This document shows positions 50,707 through 59,937 of a stretch of DNA of 64,000 nt, one piece after another. The stretch covers positions 806,001 through 870,000 of the forward strand of contig NZ_JALJWH010000001.1 of NCBI RefSeq assembly GCF_024168825.1. The letters run 5' to 3'. Source of the DNA: Paenarthrobacter sp. A20 (GTDB lineage: Bacteria; Actinomycetota; Actinomycetes; Actinomycetales; Micrococcaceae). The translations under genes were made by a program, and so were the position numbers. The notes under the pieces were generated by a model that was given only the letters and a program-made list of their open reading frames with translations, was not told the origin of the DNA and searched no databases. Numbering within the stretch: the first letter of the stretch is position 1; every line of letters starts with the position of its first letter.

Positions 50707-52014
50707 TCAGGCGGCAGTCCGGAAGAACAACTCCGAAACGTCAGCCAGCCTCTTCGGATCTTCCACGCCACACAGCTCGCGGGCAGAGTGCATCGAGAGT
50801 AGCGGAATGCCCACATCCACCGTCCGGATTCCGAGGCGGGTTGCGGTCAGGGGACCGATGGTGGAACCACAGGGGAGATCGTTGTTGGAGACGTATTCCT
50901 GATAAGGCACATTGGCTTCGTCGCACAAACGGGCCCACAGTGCCGCGCCTGTGGCATCTGTGGCATAGCGCTGGTTGGCATTGATCTTCAACAGTGGGCC
51001 GCCATTCAGCAGCGGCTTGTTCGCGGGATCGTGCTTCTCCGCGTAGTTGGGGTGGACAGCGTGGCCCGCGTCCGCGGAAACACAAAACGACGCCGCCAGC
51101 GCCTGCCGCCGCTGGCTCACCGAGGCGCCAAGACCGTCGGAGATGCGTACCAGGATGTCCTCAAGGATGGGGCCACAGGCGCCGGAACGCGAGTTGGAGC
51201 CGATCTCCTCATGATCGAAGGCCGCAAGGACGGCGATCGGGCCATCGGCGGGTGCGGCGGCCGCATGCGCTATCAACGCCACCAGGCCAGCGTGCGTGGA
51301 GGAAAGGTTATCCATGCGGCCTGAAGCGAATAACTCACCATGTGCTCCAAAAATCGCCGGCGCCTGGGTGTCTGCCACCACGACGTCGTACCCGCCGATA
51401 TCGGCAGCGTCCACAGTGGCGCCTTCAACGCGATCGGCGAGCAGTGCCAGCAGATCCTCCCCAGCGGGATCTCCCTGGCCGAAAATGGGGTTCATGTGCT
51501 GCTGCTTGGACAGGTGGAGGCCATTGTCGTTGACCCCGCGGTCCAGGTGAATCGCCAGCTGTGGAAAGCGCAGGAGGGGTCCTGTGGCAGTCAGGTGCTG
51601 CGTACCGTCGCGCAGCACCAAGCGGCCCGCCAACTGCAGTTCACGGTCCAGCCAGGAGTTCAGGAGTGGCCCGCCATACACCTCGACGCCGGCCTGCAGC
51701 CACCCGAACTTGCCCGTGGTGGGCTTTGGCTTGAGTTTGAAGGACGGCGAGTCAGTGTGGGCGCCCAGGATGTTGAATCCCGTGGTGGGGCCAGCGTTCT
51801 CCGGAGTCACCCATGCGATGAGTGCGCCATCGCGGATCACGTAGAACTTGCCCGCTCCGCCGTCCCACGGCTGCAGTTCATCCAGGCCAGTGAATCCAAC
51901 CGCGTCCAGGCGACGGGCGGCCTCGTGAACCGCGTGGAAGCTTGAAGGCGACGCAGCTACATACGTACCGAGGTCCTGGATATGGTCAATGGCGGCAGAG
52001 GCATTCGGAGACAT
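50707..52014 (-). CDS. apeB: M18 family aminopeptidase
   Basis: A 435-residue zinc aminopeptidase. Metal-site motifs are FNILGAHTDSPSFKLKP (His, Asp), AAFDHEEIGSNSRSGACGP (Glu pair), SADAGHAVHPNYAEKHDP and a final MHSARELCGVEDP with His. Length is standard. It removes acidic or broad N-terminal residues in the cytosol. The symbol follows common naming of bacterial M18 enzymes. Confidence 0.92.
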   Translation of the reverse strand: MSPNASAAIDHIQDLGTYVAASPSSFHAVHEAARRLDAVGFTGLDELQPWDGGAGKFYVIRDGALIAWVTPENAGPTTGFNILGAHTDSPSFKLKPKPTTGKFGWLQAGVEVYGGPLLNSWLDRELQLAGRLVLRDGTQHLTATGPLLRFPQLAIHLDRGVNDNGLHLSKQQHMNPIFGQGDPAGEDLLALLADRVEGATVDAADIGGYDVVVADTQAPAIFGAHGELFASGRMDNLSSTHAGLVALIAHAAAAPADGPIAVLAAFDHEEIGSNSRSGACGPILEDILVRISDGLGASVSQRRQALAASFCVSADAGHAVHPNYAEKHDPANKPLLNGGPLLKINANQRYATDATGAALWARLCDEANVPYQEYVSNNDLPCGSTIGPLTATRLGIRTVDVGIPLLSMHSARELCGVEDPKRLADVSELFFRTAA

Positions 52015-52051
52015 GCCCCCGAGTCTAGCCCCGCTCCAGGCCGCCAGGTGC

Positions 52052-52972
52052 CTAAACCGTGACGTTCAAGGCCGCCGTATAGCCCCCGGCAACCGAACCG
52101 GACATAGTCGCCAATTGGTATATACCCCCATCGTCACCAAAGACGTTGTCCGAGGCCAGAGTGGTGTTGGGGAAGTTCCGGGCACTCGTCTCATAGCCTT
52201 CAGTGGCATAAACCTCGTTACAGGCCCTCTCCGTCAGGGCGATCTGCGACACCGCGAGCACCTGCCCGGCAGCGCTGGTGTTGCTCATGGATTCGAATAC
52301 CTCAAAGTGAATATGTGGCCAGCGGCCGCTATAGGCGCCGGGATAGATGGTGCTGAACGTGAGCTGCCCGTTCGCATCGGATTCCTGTACACCCCGGAGG
52401 TAGTTCTCGTTCTCAAGCCCTGAATCGTAAAGCGAGTACTTGCCGTTCTGGTCGCAATGCCAGACGTATACGGCAGCACCTGCCAGCGGTGAGCAGCCGT
52501 TCGCATTGTCCAGCAACGTCAGGGTCACCGTCAGTGGCACCCCCTCGGCTTTCGTGGTGGACGTGCCAAAGCTGGACCTTATGTCGCGGCGGACCACTCC
52601 CGATGCTTCCAGGACGTTTGGCCCATTGGAACCGTCGCCCGGGTAGGGTCCGAGTGTCTCCTCGGGGATCTCCACCCCACATTCGGCGATGGCACGTGTC
52701 ACAGTGCTGGTCGCCGATGGCGAGGCGGCCGCCGTCGTGCTTTCCGTCGCAGTGGCGGTAGCGCTGGCGGTGCTCGACGGCGACGCGCTGCCGCCTCCCG
52801 TACTTGGCGTACAGGCTGCGAGGGCCGCTGACGCCCCCGCTCCGACGAGAACGCCCAGCGAGCGGCGCCGGGTCAGGAGGGTGGAAAGGTCGAACTCGAG
52901 GCCACGATCATGGTTCGGGTGCGGCTGATCTTGGTCCGCTGGTTCCTTGGACGGCTGTTGAGGAGAAGTCAT
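52052..52972 (-). CDS. Tat-exported intradiol-dioxygenase-like lipoprotein
   Basis: A 306-residue protein. A twin-Arg signal (LLTRRRSLGVLVGAGASAALAAC) is followed by a Ser/Thr/Ala linker. The catalytic domain has the intradiol fold motifs VYVWHCDQNGKYSLYD (Tyr/His region) and SGRWPHIHFEVF, the H-x-H iron ligands. Cytosolic catechol dioxygenases keep Tyr, Tyr, His, His; here the VYVWHCD and WPHIHF blocks agree with secreted relatives. The substrate is unknown. No Shine-Dalgarno is evident before ATG 52972. Confidence 0.82.
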   Translation of the reverse strand: MTSPQQPSKEPADQDQPHPNHDRGLEFDLSTLLTRRRSLGVLVGAGASAALAACTPSTGGGSASPSSTASATATATESTTAAASPSATSTVTRAIAECGVEIPEETLGPYPGDGSNGPNVLEASGVVRRDIRSSFGTSTTKAEGVPLTVTLTLLDNANGCSPLAGAAVYVWHCDQNGKYSLYDSGLENENYLRGVQESDANGQLTFSTIYPGAYSGRWPHIHFEVFESMSNTSAAGQVLAVSQIALTERACNEVYATEGYETSARNFPNTTLASDNVFGDDGGIYQLATMSGSVAGGYTAALNVTV

Positions 52973-53151
52973 GCATCCATGAAACGCGCCCTGCCTATGC
53001 CTTGTACATGGGGAAACTGTGCCGGGGCTGTGATCACATCGCCGATCCAAAAGATCAAAATGTGCAATATAGACAATTTCATATGCTTGTAATGCCCGTC
53101 ACGTTGTGTCACGATGGCTCACAGAACGCATATCCACGGAAGGTTCCACCC

Positions 53152-53601
53152 ATGAAGATCCAACTGAAACCAGTTCGGAAGCTCCGCATCCATTGGCCCA
53201 TCCCGGCCGAAACCATGACGCAACTCGCCGGAGGCGACCTCGCCGCCCTGGAAGCGGACGCCGGCATCTCGTCCCTGCTGGAAGCACTGACAGAAAGCCC
53301 CGAGCTGGGCGGCTTTGGCAACTACCACCATGTCTTCGAGTCCTCCGCAGGCTACGAGGGCTTCACCGTTGCCGAGGGCGCAAACCCCACACTGGGCCGC
53401 GTAGGACAACGAACTATCTCGCCGACGTTCGTATTCACCTCCTACTTTGATGACTCGTTGGATGCCGACGCGGTTCACCAACTGGTCCAGAGGATCGTGG
53501 ACATCCACCCCTGGGAGGTACCCGTTATTGAAGTGTCCGGGCCCCTGAGCGTCTCCAGCAGCGTTCTGACTCCGGTTGCCGAAAGCCGCGTGGCCTCATG
53601 A
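53152..53601 (+). CDS. Stand-alone YqfO/NIF3-like (CutA-fold) domain protein
   Basis: A 149-residue protein. GGFGNYHHVFESSAGYEGFTVAEGANPTLGRVGQ and HPWEVPVIEV match the pattern of the YqfO insert domain of NIF3 proteins (G-x-I-G-N-Y...F-x-P-x-x-G-A-N-P-x-x-G, then HPYExPxYDV). It lacks the NIF3 metal domain. GGAAGG precedes ATG 53152. Its stop overlaps the cyclase start (ATGA), so the two are co-translated. A ligand-sensing or enzyme-partner role is inferred. Confidence 0.6.
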   Translation: MKIQLKPVRKLRIHWPIPAETMTQLAGGDLAALEADAGISSLLEALTESPELGGFGNYHHVFESSAGYEGFTVAEGANPTLGRVGQRTISPTFVFTSYFDDSLDADAVHQLVQRIVDIHPWEVPVIEVSGPLSVSSSVLTPVAESRVAS

Positions 53602-54338
53602 CCACAGGACTTTGGCACGAGCTCGCTCCCCTGCTCCGCAACAGAACCTTCACGGACCTCACGCACGCCTTCCACCCCGGCCAGCCCCGGTTCTCCGCTT
53701 TCCCGGATGAATCCCGCGAGGCTCTCTTCGATATGGAGAAGGGCGACGGATTCACTGCCCACCGCTACTCAATAGTGGGCCAGTGGGGTACCCACGTGGA
53801 CCCTCCTTCGCATTTTGTGCGCGGCGGACGGACCTTGGACCAGATACCCGTGGACGAGATGATTCTTCCCCTGGTTGTCCTGGACATCAGCCACCGCGTG
53901 CGCACGGACAGTGACGCCACCCCCACACTGGGCGACATCAAAGCCTGGGAAGCGCGAAACGGAGCAATCCCCAGCGGTTCATTCGTGGCCCTCCGCACAG
54001 GATGGAGCCACCGCTGGCCCGACAATGGGGCCATGGCCAACAAGGACGAATCCGGAACAAGCCATACCCCGGGCTGGTCGAAGGAGGTCCTTGAATACCT
54101 CGTCGAACATCGGGACGTGGCTGCGGTGGGCCACGAACAAACCGATACGGACCCTGGCGTAGCCACCTCCCGGCAGGACTTCAGCCTGGAGACCTACGTC
54201 CTTGCACAGGACAAATGGCAGATCGAACTTCTGGCGCATCTGGACGGGTTGCCCGAGGCCGGCGCCGTTCTGGTTGCGTCCTGGGCCAAGCCCCTGGAAG
54301 GCAGCGGCTTCCCGGCCAGGGTGTTCGCCATTCACTAG
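53598..54338 (+). CDS. Cyclase family hydrolase (kynurenine-formamidase-like)
   Basis: A 246-residue metal hydrolase. Motifs are LTHAFHPGQPRF at the N terminus and the metal-binding GQWGTHVDPPSHF (H-x-G-T-H-x-D-x-P-x-H type). A further His/Glu pair is in VAAVGHEQTDTDPG. Known members include arylformamidase and isatin hydrolase. An IclR regulator gene follows 25 bp downstream, suggesting a small catabolic unit with the YqfO-like protein. Confidence 0.88.
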   Translation: MTTGLWHELAPLLRNRTFTDLTHAFHPGQPRFSAFPDESREALFDMEKGDGFTAHRYSIVGQWGTHVDPPSHFVRGGRTLDQIPVDEMILPLVVLDISHRVRTDSDATPTLGDIKAWEARNGAIPSGSFVALRTGWSHRWPDNGAMANKDESGTSHTPGWSKEVLEYLVEHRDVAAVGHEQTDTDPGVATSRQDFSLETYVLAQDKWQIELLAHLDGLPEAGAVLVASWAKPLEGSGFPARVFAIH

Positions 54339-54363
54339 GGCTGCGTGTCGCTAGAATCGTTCC

Positions 54364-55131
54364 ATGTCAAAGACCTCCAGCATGGGCCGAGGCATGATGT
54401 CCATCCTGGCCGTTGGGGCCCGTCACGCCCGAGGATACGACGGCGGTACCGTCGCCGACGTCGCGGCCCACTTGGACAAGGACCGCAGCCAAGTATCACG
54501 GAGCCTCAAAGGCGCCCTGCAGGAAGGCTTCCTGGCCCGCACCAGCAACAGGGAATACAGCCTGGACTGGTCCATCCTGGCGGACGCCCAGCTGGTCACG
54601 GAGCAACGACTGAAGACCGACGGGCTCACCGCACTTGAAGGCTTGGCAGCGGAAACCAATGAAGCATGCTTCCTGGGCGTATTAAGCGGGAACACCACAG
54701 TCACCATTGGTGAACAGGTACCTGCCAGCGCCAACTTGGTGGGTTCCTGGCTGGGCCGGCCTTATCCTGCCTACTGCAGTGATGCCGGCCAAGCCCTCCT
54801 GTGGGATGCCCCGGATGAGGAAATCCGCACGCTCTTTAAGACCGTGGAATTCGTCAAGCACGGACCCAACACACCATCCTCCATTGAAGACTTCCTGGAC
54901 CGGCTCAACCAAGCCCGTGAGCGTGGCTATTCAATTGTTGATGAAGAAGCCGAGCCAGGACTCTACTCGCTGGCCGCACCCGTCCGGGACTTCAAGGGTG
55001 AGATCGCTGCTGCGCTCCAGATCGTTGGCCCGAGAACCCGGGTTGAACCACAGAGCGAAAGCTACGCCACAGCCCTCCGTTCATGGTGCGGGTGGTTGGA
55101 AGCCATGGTGGGAGGCCGCGCGGCGTCGTGA
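54364..55131 (+). CDS. IclR family transcriptional regulator
   Basis: A 255-residue regulator: an N-terminal winged helix (GMMSILAVGARHARGYDGGTVADVAAHLDKDRSQVSRSLKGALQEGFLAR) and an IclR effector domain (EACFLGVLSGNTTVTIGEQVP, PYPAYCSDAGQALLWDAP, YSLAAPVRDFKGEIAAALQIVGP). It is downstream of the cyclase and probably controls it. It ends 3 bp from the convergent second IclR gene. Confidence 0.88.
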   Translation: MSKTSSMGRGMMSILAVGARHARGYDGGTVADVAAHLDKDRSQVSRSLKGALQEGFLARTSNREYSLDWSILADAQLVTEQRLKTDGLTALEGLAAETNEACFLGVLSGNTTVTIGEQVPASANLVGSWLGRPYPAYCSDAGQALLWDAPDEEIRTLFKTVEFVKHGPNTPSSIEDFLDRLNQARERGYSIVDEEAEPGLYSLAAPVRDFKGEIAAALQIVGPRTRVEPQSESYATALRSWCGWLEAMVGGRAAS

Positions 55132-55134
55132 GCC

Positions 55135-55902
55135 CTACGCCGGCACCGTGCCTGCGGAGCCAAGCCGTTGGGCGGCTGCATGCAGCACCGCGGCGATGTC
55201 CGGTGCCGCCTTCTCAATGCTGGACCGGCTGCCCAAGACGCTGAGCGACGCGTGGATCTTCCCTCCGAACCGCACCGGAACAGCCACCTCCCACACGTCG
55301 TGCTCGAACTCTTCGGCCGCGACAACGAATCCGTTGGGCTTGTCCCGTTCCATCAGTTCACGGACTTCCGGAACAGAATGTGCCGCCGCCGGGCCTCCGA
55401 CACCAATGAAATTCACGTCGCGGAGCAGGGACTCCAGCTCACGTGGAGAGTGATCCCACAACAAAGCCCGTCCGGCGCCCGTGCACCAGACCGGAGTCAC
55501 CATGCCCGGCTTGGCAAAACCACCCAGGACTGAGTTGTTGGTGGAGGAACGCAAAAGCAGGACGCGGACGCCATCCCGCACTGAGAGGCGCGATCTCAGG
55601 CCAAAGGCGGATACCAATTCCTCCAGCTCTGCCCGCGACCTCTGAACCCAGCCACCATTCAGCGCGGCTGCCAGGCCGAAGAACCCGGGGCCGACACGGA
55701 AAGGACCCCGGTCCATCCGTTCCAGCAGTCCCAGGTCGCACAGCTCCTGGGCCAGGCGGGAGACCCTGCTTTGCTCCATATCCAATTCCGCGGCCAGTTG
55801 CGAGACGCCCAAGAGCTGGCGGCCCTGCTTTTCGCGGTCCGTTACCAAGCGAACAAGGCGAAGGCCTTGCGCCAAGGACGACGCCTCCGATGACACATCC
55901 AC
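55135..55902 (-). CDS. IclR family transcriptional regulator
   Basis: A 255-residue regulator with winged helix LRLVRLVTDREKQGRQLLGVSQLAAELDMEQSRVSRLAQELCDLGLLER and effector domain WCTGAGRALLWDHSPRE, WEVAVPVRFGGKIHASLSVLGS. It resembles the convergent IclR protein at 54364-55131 in domain layout and may be a distant paralogue. It lies 35 bp after the racemase gene in the same direction, so it may regulate the homoserine-type locus. Confidence 0.87.
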   Translation of the reverse strand: MDVSSEASSLAQGLRLVRLVTDREKQGRQLLGVSQLAAELDMEQSRVSRLAQELCDLGLLERMDRGPFRVGPGFFGLAAALNGGWVQRSRAELEELVSAFGLRSRLSVRDGVRVLLLRSSTNNSVLGGFAKPGMVTPVWCTGAGRALLWDHSPRELESLLRDVNFIGVGGPAAAHSVPEVRELMERDKPNGFVVAAEEFEHDVWEVAVPVRFGGKIHASLSVLGSRSSIEKAAPDIAAVLHAAAQRLGSAGTVPA

Positions 55903-55937
55903 GAATCGGCTCCTTCCACCAAGCGCTCACGCCATTC

Positions 55938-57089
55938 TCACATGACGGCATCAGCGGCGAGGATCCGGGCGTCTTTGGCCCACACCGTGTACAGGTCTGC
56001 GAGGATCCCGCGATTTGCAGACTCCAGTTCACCGGCCGTGATTTCCGCGCCATCCTGACGACCAAACAGCACCACCTCGTCTCCTGGCCGCACGTCGTCA
56101 AGGGCAGAGACGTCCACCACCATGGAATTCATGGAGATCGCATCAACAACCGGCACCCGATGGCCCCGGACCAGGACCGTTCCGCCACGCCCCAGTGCAC
56201 GCCGGTACCCATCGCCGTATCCCACCGTCACGGTGGCCAGCTTTGAAGCCGCTTGCAGCGTATGGGTATGCCCGTAGCCCACTTTGCTTCCCGCCGGATA
56301 GTTGTTCACGGATCCGATCCGCGCTTTGAATGCCAGGCAGCGCCGGAATTCCGCGTGGATTGGGTCTGAATCGCCATACAGCACGGCGCCGGTCCGCACC
56401 ATGTCAAGCCACGTTGCCGGCGTATTCAGCGTGGCAAACGAATTCGCCGCGTGAAGCAGAACCTGCCTCCGCGGCACGTTGGCAGACCGCAGGATGGACG
56501 TGGCGTCGGCTTTGAAGCGCACCAGTCCTTGCTCAATATGTTCAAGGTCGTCCAAGGGAAAATGCGTCATGATGCCAGCCAGTTCCAGCTGCGGATGGCT
56601 CACCATCGCTACGGCACTGGCCCTGCCCAGGGGTGACGATACGTCAAGGCTGTGCCTGCTGATTCCTGAGGAGTTGATGTCCAGGTGGATCCGGATCTTG
56701 CGTCCAGCCTCAGCGGCGATCCTGCTCAGTTCCCAGGCGCTCTGCGGGTCGGCCACGAGTTCTTCCACATCATGGACCACCGCAGCGGCTATTTCCTGGG
56801 GTGCAGCGGCGCGGACCCGCAGAAGCCTGCCCGTGTAGCCGTGAAGTCGGGCCGCCTGTGCTTCTGAGTTTGAGCCCACACCGATGTAGGGCACCCCCAG
56901 GCGCACCAAGGAGGGAATCAAGAGGTCGGCCCCGTGGCCGTACGCATCAGATTTGATCACGGCGCACAGCATGGCGCGCCCTTGCAACATTCCCAGCATG
57001 GTCCGGATATTGGATTCGAAGGCGTTGCCGTCAATTTCAAGCCAACTTGAAAGGTTCTCGATCCTCAGCCGGTGGCTCACAACCTGCAT
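55938..57089 (-). CDS. Alanine racemase-like PLP amino acid racemase
   Basis: A 383-residue fold-type III PLP enzyme. The PLP lysine is Lys46 in AVIKSDAYGHG. GIMTHFPLDD, the second catalytic Tyr region (KVGYGHTHTLQAASKLATVTVGYGDGYRRAL) and SMNSMVVDVSALDDVRPGDEVVLFG match alanine or broad-specificity racemases. Three ATG codons occur in a row (57095, 57092, 57089); the last has AGGGG at the best spacing. Its position beside an amino-acid permease and the homoserine-to-fumarate enzymes suggests a catabolic rather than a cell-wall role. Confidence 0.88.
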   Translation of the reverse strand: MQVVSHRLRIENLSSWLEIDGNAFESNIRTMLGMLQGRAMLCAVIKSDAYGHGADLLIPSLVRLGVPYIGVGSNSEAQAARLHGYTGRLLRVRAAAPQEIAAAVVHDVEELVADPQSAWELSRIAAEAGRKIRIHLDINSSGISRHSLDVSSPLGRASAVAMVSHPQLELAGIMTHFPLDDLEHIEQGLVRFKADATSILRSANVPRRQVLLHAANSFATLNTPATWLDMVRTGAVLYGDSDPIHAEFRRCLAFKARIGSVNNYPAGSKVGYGHTHTLQAASKLATVTVGYGDGYRRALGRGGTVLVRGHRVPVVDAISMNSMVVDVSALDDVRPGDEVVLFGRQDGAEITAGELESANRGILADLYTVWAKDARILAADAVM

Positions 57090-57160
57090 CATCATTTCCC
57101 CTGCATCAACGCCTTGCGGCCGGACCGGAGGCCCGGCCGCAAGGCTCAGTGATTGTATGG

Positions 57161-58603
57161 TCAGGACGTCCGGCCGGACCGTGCCGGGCGCCGGTACCTG
57201 AAGTAGAAGTAGGCGTAGCAAGCCCCCACAAAGGGGACGCCGAAGTACAGCGCGGCAATCTGATGTGGGTCAAACGCAATGCCCACCAATGAAATCAGGC
57301 AGAGAGCGAAGGCCAGAATCGGGACCAGCGGGAAGAACGGCGCCTTGTAAGCAAGATCCTTCACCCGCCCGCCGTTCCGCACGAAGGCCCGGCGGTGGAA
57401 GAAGTGGGACGCTGTGATGGACATCCACACGCCAACAACTGCGAAACCGGCCACGGAGACCAAGGCCAGGTACACCGTTTCAGGGGCAACCACGCTGCTG
57501 ATCAGCGATGCGATGCCGCCAACCATGCTGACCGAAAGGGCTATGAGCGGTATACCCCGGCGGGTGAGCTTCTTCAGGGCCTTGGGCGCATGCCCCTCAT
57601 CAGCCAGGGAGTAGAGCATACGGGCACAGGAGAACAGTCCGCTGTTTCCGGCCGACAGTAGCGCCGTGATGATGACGAAGTTCATGATGTCAGCGGCGTA
57701 GGGAATTCCGACGGAGGAGAACACCGTCACGAAAGGACTCTCGTCCAGTCCCACTTGGTCATACGGGACGGTTGCGGCAATGACTGCGATAGCACCAACA
57801 AAGAAGATCAGCAGCCGGATGACGGTGCTGCGCATGGCCTTCGGGATGTTCTTTGCAGGATCAGTGGTCTCCCCCGCGGCCACGCCGATGAGTTCCGATC
57901 CGGAGAAGGCATAGAAGACCGCCAAGGCCGTTACCAGGACTCCGGTAAAGCCGTTGGGGAACAATCCCCCGGCGGTGTTGAAGTTCTCAAAGAGGAACGG
58001 ATGGTTGCCGGACTCAGAGAGTGGGTGGAATCCGAAGAGGGCTGCGCCGCCCAGCACGATCAGGGCAATGATCGCACCCACCTTGATGATGGAGAACCAG
58101 AACTCCGATTCCCCGAAGAACTTGGAGGACACGGCATTGAATCCGAACAGGATGGCGGCGAACACAAGGCACCACACCCATACCTCGACCTCAGGAAACC
58201 AGCGCTGCATGAGGAGCCCTGATGCCGTGAATTCCGAGCCGATAGCCACTGCCCAACACAGCCAGTACAGCCAGGCTGTGGCGAAGCCCGTAGCTGGGCC
58301 GATAGATCGGGACGCGTAAATGTGGAAAGCACCTGATACGGGATAGGCGATGGCCAACTCGCCAAGGCAGGCCATCACGAGGTACACCACGAAGGCGCCC
58401 ACAAGGTAGGCAATCACAGCCCCGAGCGGACCGGCCTGGGAGATCGTGTAGCCGGAACTCAGGAACAGCCCGGATCCAATGACACCTCCCATCGCGATCA
58501 TGATGAGGTGCCGTGGACCCATTGATCGGCGCAGTCCGGTTTCGGCAGGGGCGGGAGCGGCCTGGGGTTGATGGTCCAGTTGCAGGGGTGCTGAAGATTC
58601 CAT
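57161..58603 (-). CDS. Amino acid permease (APC superfamily, LysP-like)
   Basis: A 480-residue, 12-helix permease. [84 protein letters not shown] and the later [36 protein letters not shown] are AAT-family signatures. ATG 58603 follows GGAG. It is divergent from the homoserine-dehydrogenase gene and upstream of the racemase, so it is the likely importer for the locus. The sequence does not settle the substrate. Confidence 0.9.
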   Translation of the reverse strand: MESSAPLQLDHQPQAAPAPAETGLRRSMGPRHLIMIAMGGVIGSGLFLSSGYTISQAGPLGAVIAYLVGAFVVYLVMACLGELAIAYPVSGAFHIYASRSIGPATGFATAWLYWLCWAVAIGSEFTASGLLMQRWFPEVEVWVWCLVFAAILFGFNAVSSKFFGESEFWFSIIKVGAIIALIVLGGAALFGFHPLSESGNHPFLFENFNTAGGLFPNGFTGVLVTALAVFYAFSGSELIGVAAGETTDPAKNIPKAMRSTVIRLLIFFVGAIAVIAATVPYDQVGLDESPFVTVFSSVGIPYAADIMNFVIITALLSAGNSGLFSCARMLYSLADEGHAPKALKKLTRRGIPLIALSVSMVGGIASLISSVVAPETVYLALVSVAGFAVVGVWMSITASHFFHRRAFVRNGGRVKDLAYKAPFFPLVPILAFALCLISLVGIAFDPHQIAALYFGVPFVGACYAYFYFRYRRPARSGRTS

Positions 58604-58719
58604 GTGGTGTCTCCGGTTTTTGTGGCAGATGCGAACGGTACGCCTCATGAAGTCCGGGGCTGGGGTGCCGGGAAGGGCGTCTGTAGTGATGAAGGTAACA
58701 CAAAAGGAGTCTGTGTGGT

Positions 58720-58740
58720 CATTAAAAACATTTGTTAATG
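58720..58740. promoter_or_regulatory. Inverted repeat in the divergent promoter, candidate AsnC/Lrp site
   Basis: CATTAA at 58720-58725 and TTAATG at 58735-58740 flank AAACATTTG; 8 of 10 pairs are symmetrical, and the region is AT-rich. It lies between the permease (start 58603) and homoserine-dehydrogenase (start 58891) genes. AsnC-type regulators bind such sites, and one is encoded at the end of the locus. Confidence 0.45.
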
Positions 58741-58890
58741 CGTATAGCGCACATGTTTGAGGTGACTGAGAGTCAGAACGGCCGTCGAATGGTCAGAATG
58801 CCCACTCTTTGAGGCGATTCAGCATGCCCCGACGGACACCGGGGGGCCACAGGATTGAACCATCACCCCCCCACTTACCTGAGGAGCACC

Positions 58891-59937
58891 ATGAAAACCT
58901 ACGACCTCGCGCTGATCGGCTTTGGCGGCGTCAACCGGACCCTCGCCGACATCATCGCCACACGGGGAGATGCCCTCCGCTCGGAGTTGGGTTTCGGCCT
59001 GAGGGTTGTGGCCATCACCGATCTCAGGCTCGGTTCCCTGGTCCAAGCCGAAGGCATCGATCTTCACATGGCACTGAACCTTGGCGCTGGCGAGACGTTT
59101 GCAGAGCATGGCGGCTCCTTGGACACCAACAACGAAGCTGTGATCCGTTCCTGCACTGCTGACATCGTCTGCGAAGCAACCTTCACCAATCCCGACGACG
59201 GCGAGCCCGCCGTCTCGCACGTCCGATGGGCCCTGGAATCGGGCAAGAGCGTCTGCACCACAAATAAGGGACCCGTGGCACTGCGGGGCGCTGAACTGGC
59301 CGCGTTGGCCGAGAGCAATGGCGTTCACTTCGAGTTCGAAGGCGCCGTCATGAGCGGCACCCCCGTGATCCGCCTTGCCAAAAAGATGTTCGCCGGCCTG
59401 AAGATCGATGGCTTCGAAGGAATCCTGAACGGCACCAGCAACTATGTGCTGGGGCGCATGGAATCGGGCCTGGACCTGGACGCCGCCATTCGGGAAGCCC
59501 AGGACCTGGGGTATGCGGAAGCAAACCCTGCCGCTGACATTGAGGGCTATGACGTTCGACTCAAAGTGCTCATCCTGGCCAATCAACTCCTTGAGGCAGG
59601 CATTTCGTTGCAGGACGTCTCTTGTGAGGGCATCTCCTCCTTGACCCGTGACGACATCGAAGACGCTGCCCGCCAAGGCCTGCGCTGGAAGCTCATCGGC
59701 TCAGCGACGAGGTCTGCCAACGGGGCGGTAACAGCCAGCGTGAAGCCCGTGGCGGTGCCCCTGGCCCACGGATTGGCTGGAATCTCCGGCGCCACCAACG
59801 CCGTTTCGTTCAGCACAGATCTCCTGGGCCCCGTGACGGTTTCCGGGCCCGGCGCCGGACGCGTCGAGACGGCCTACGCCCTGCTCTCAGACATCATCGC
59901 CATGCACGCCACCTCGGAGGTTCCCTCCCATGCCTAA
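58891..59937 (+). CDS. Homoserine dehydrogenase, ACT-domain-less (catabolic type?)
   Basis: A 348-residue enzyme interconverting homoserine and aspartate semialdehyde. The Rossmann motif is [15 protein letters not shown], then the NKGP loop ([13 protein letters not shown]). The catalytic block is [31 protein letters not shown] and [26 protein letters not shown]. The usual actinobacterial biosynthetic enzyme has ~430 residues with a threonine-sensing ACT domain; this one ends before it. Lack of feedback control plus neighbours (aldehyde dehydrogenase, aspartase) suggests it works toward homoserine oxidation. GAGGAG precedes ATG 58891. Confidence 0.88.
   Translation: MKTYDLALIGFGGVNRTLADIIATRGDALRSELGFGLRVVAITDLRLGSLVQAEGIDLHMALNLGAGETFAEHGGSLDTNNEAVIRSCTADIVCEATFTNPDDGEPAVSHVRWALESGKSVCTTNKGPVALRGAELAALAESNGVHFEFEGAVMSGTPVIRLAKKMFAGLKIDGFEGILNGTSNYVLGRMESGLDLDAAIREAQDLGYAEANPAADIEGYDVRLKVLILANQLLEAGISLQDVSCEGISSLTRDDIEDAARQGLRWKLIGSATRSANGAVTASVKPVAVPLAHGLAGISGATNAVSFSTDLLGPVTVSGPGAGRVETAYALLSDIIAMHATSEVPSHA

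Noticed and set aside
53028..53037. TGTGATCACA near 53 kb as a CRP/GlxR site
   Set aside because: The half-sites are directly adjacent without the N6 spacer, so it does not fit the CRP arrangement.
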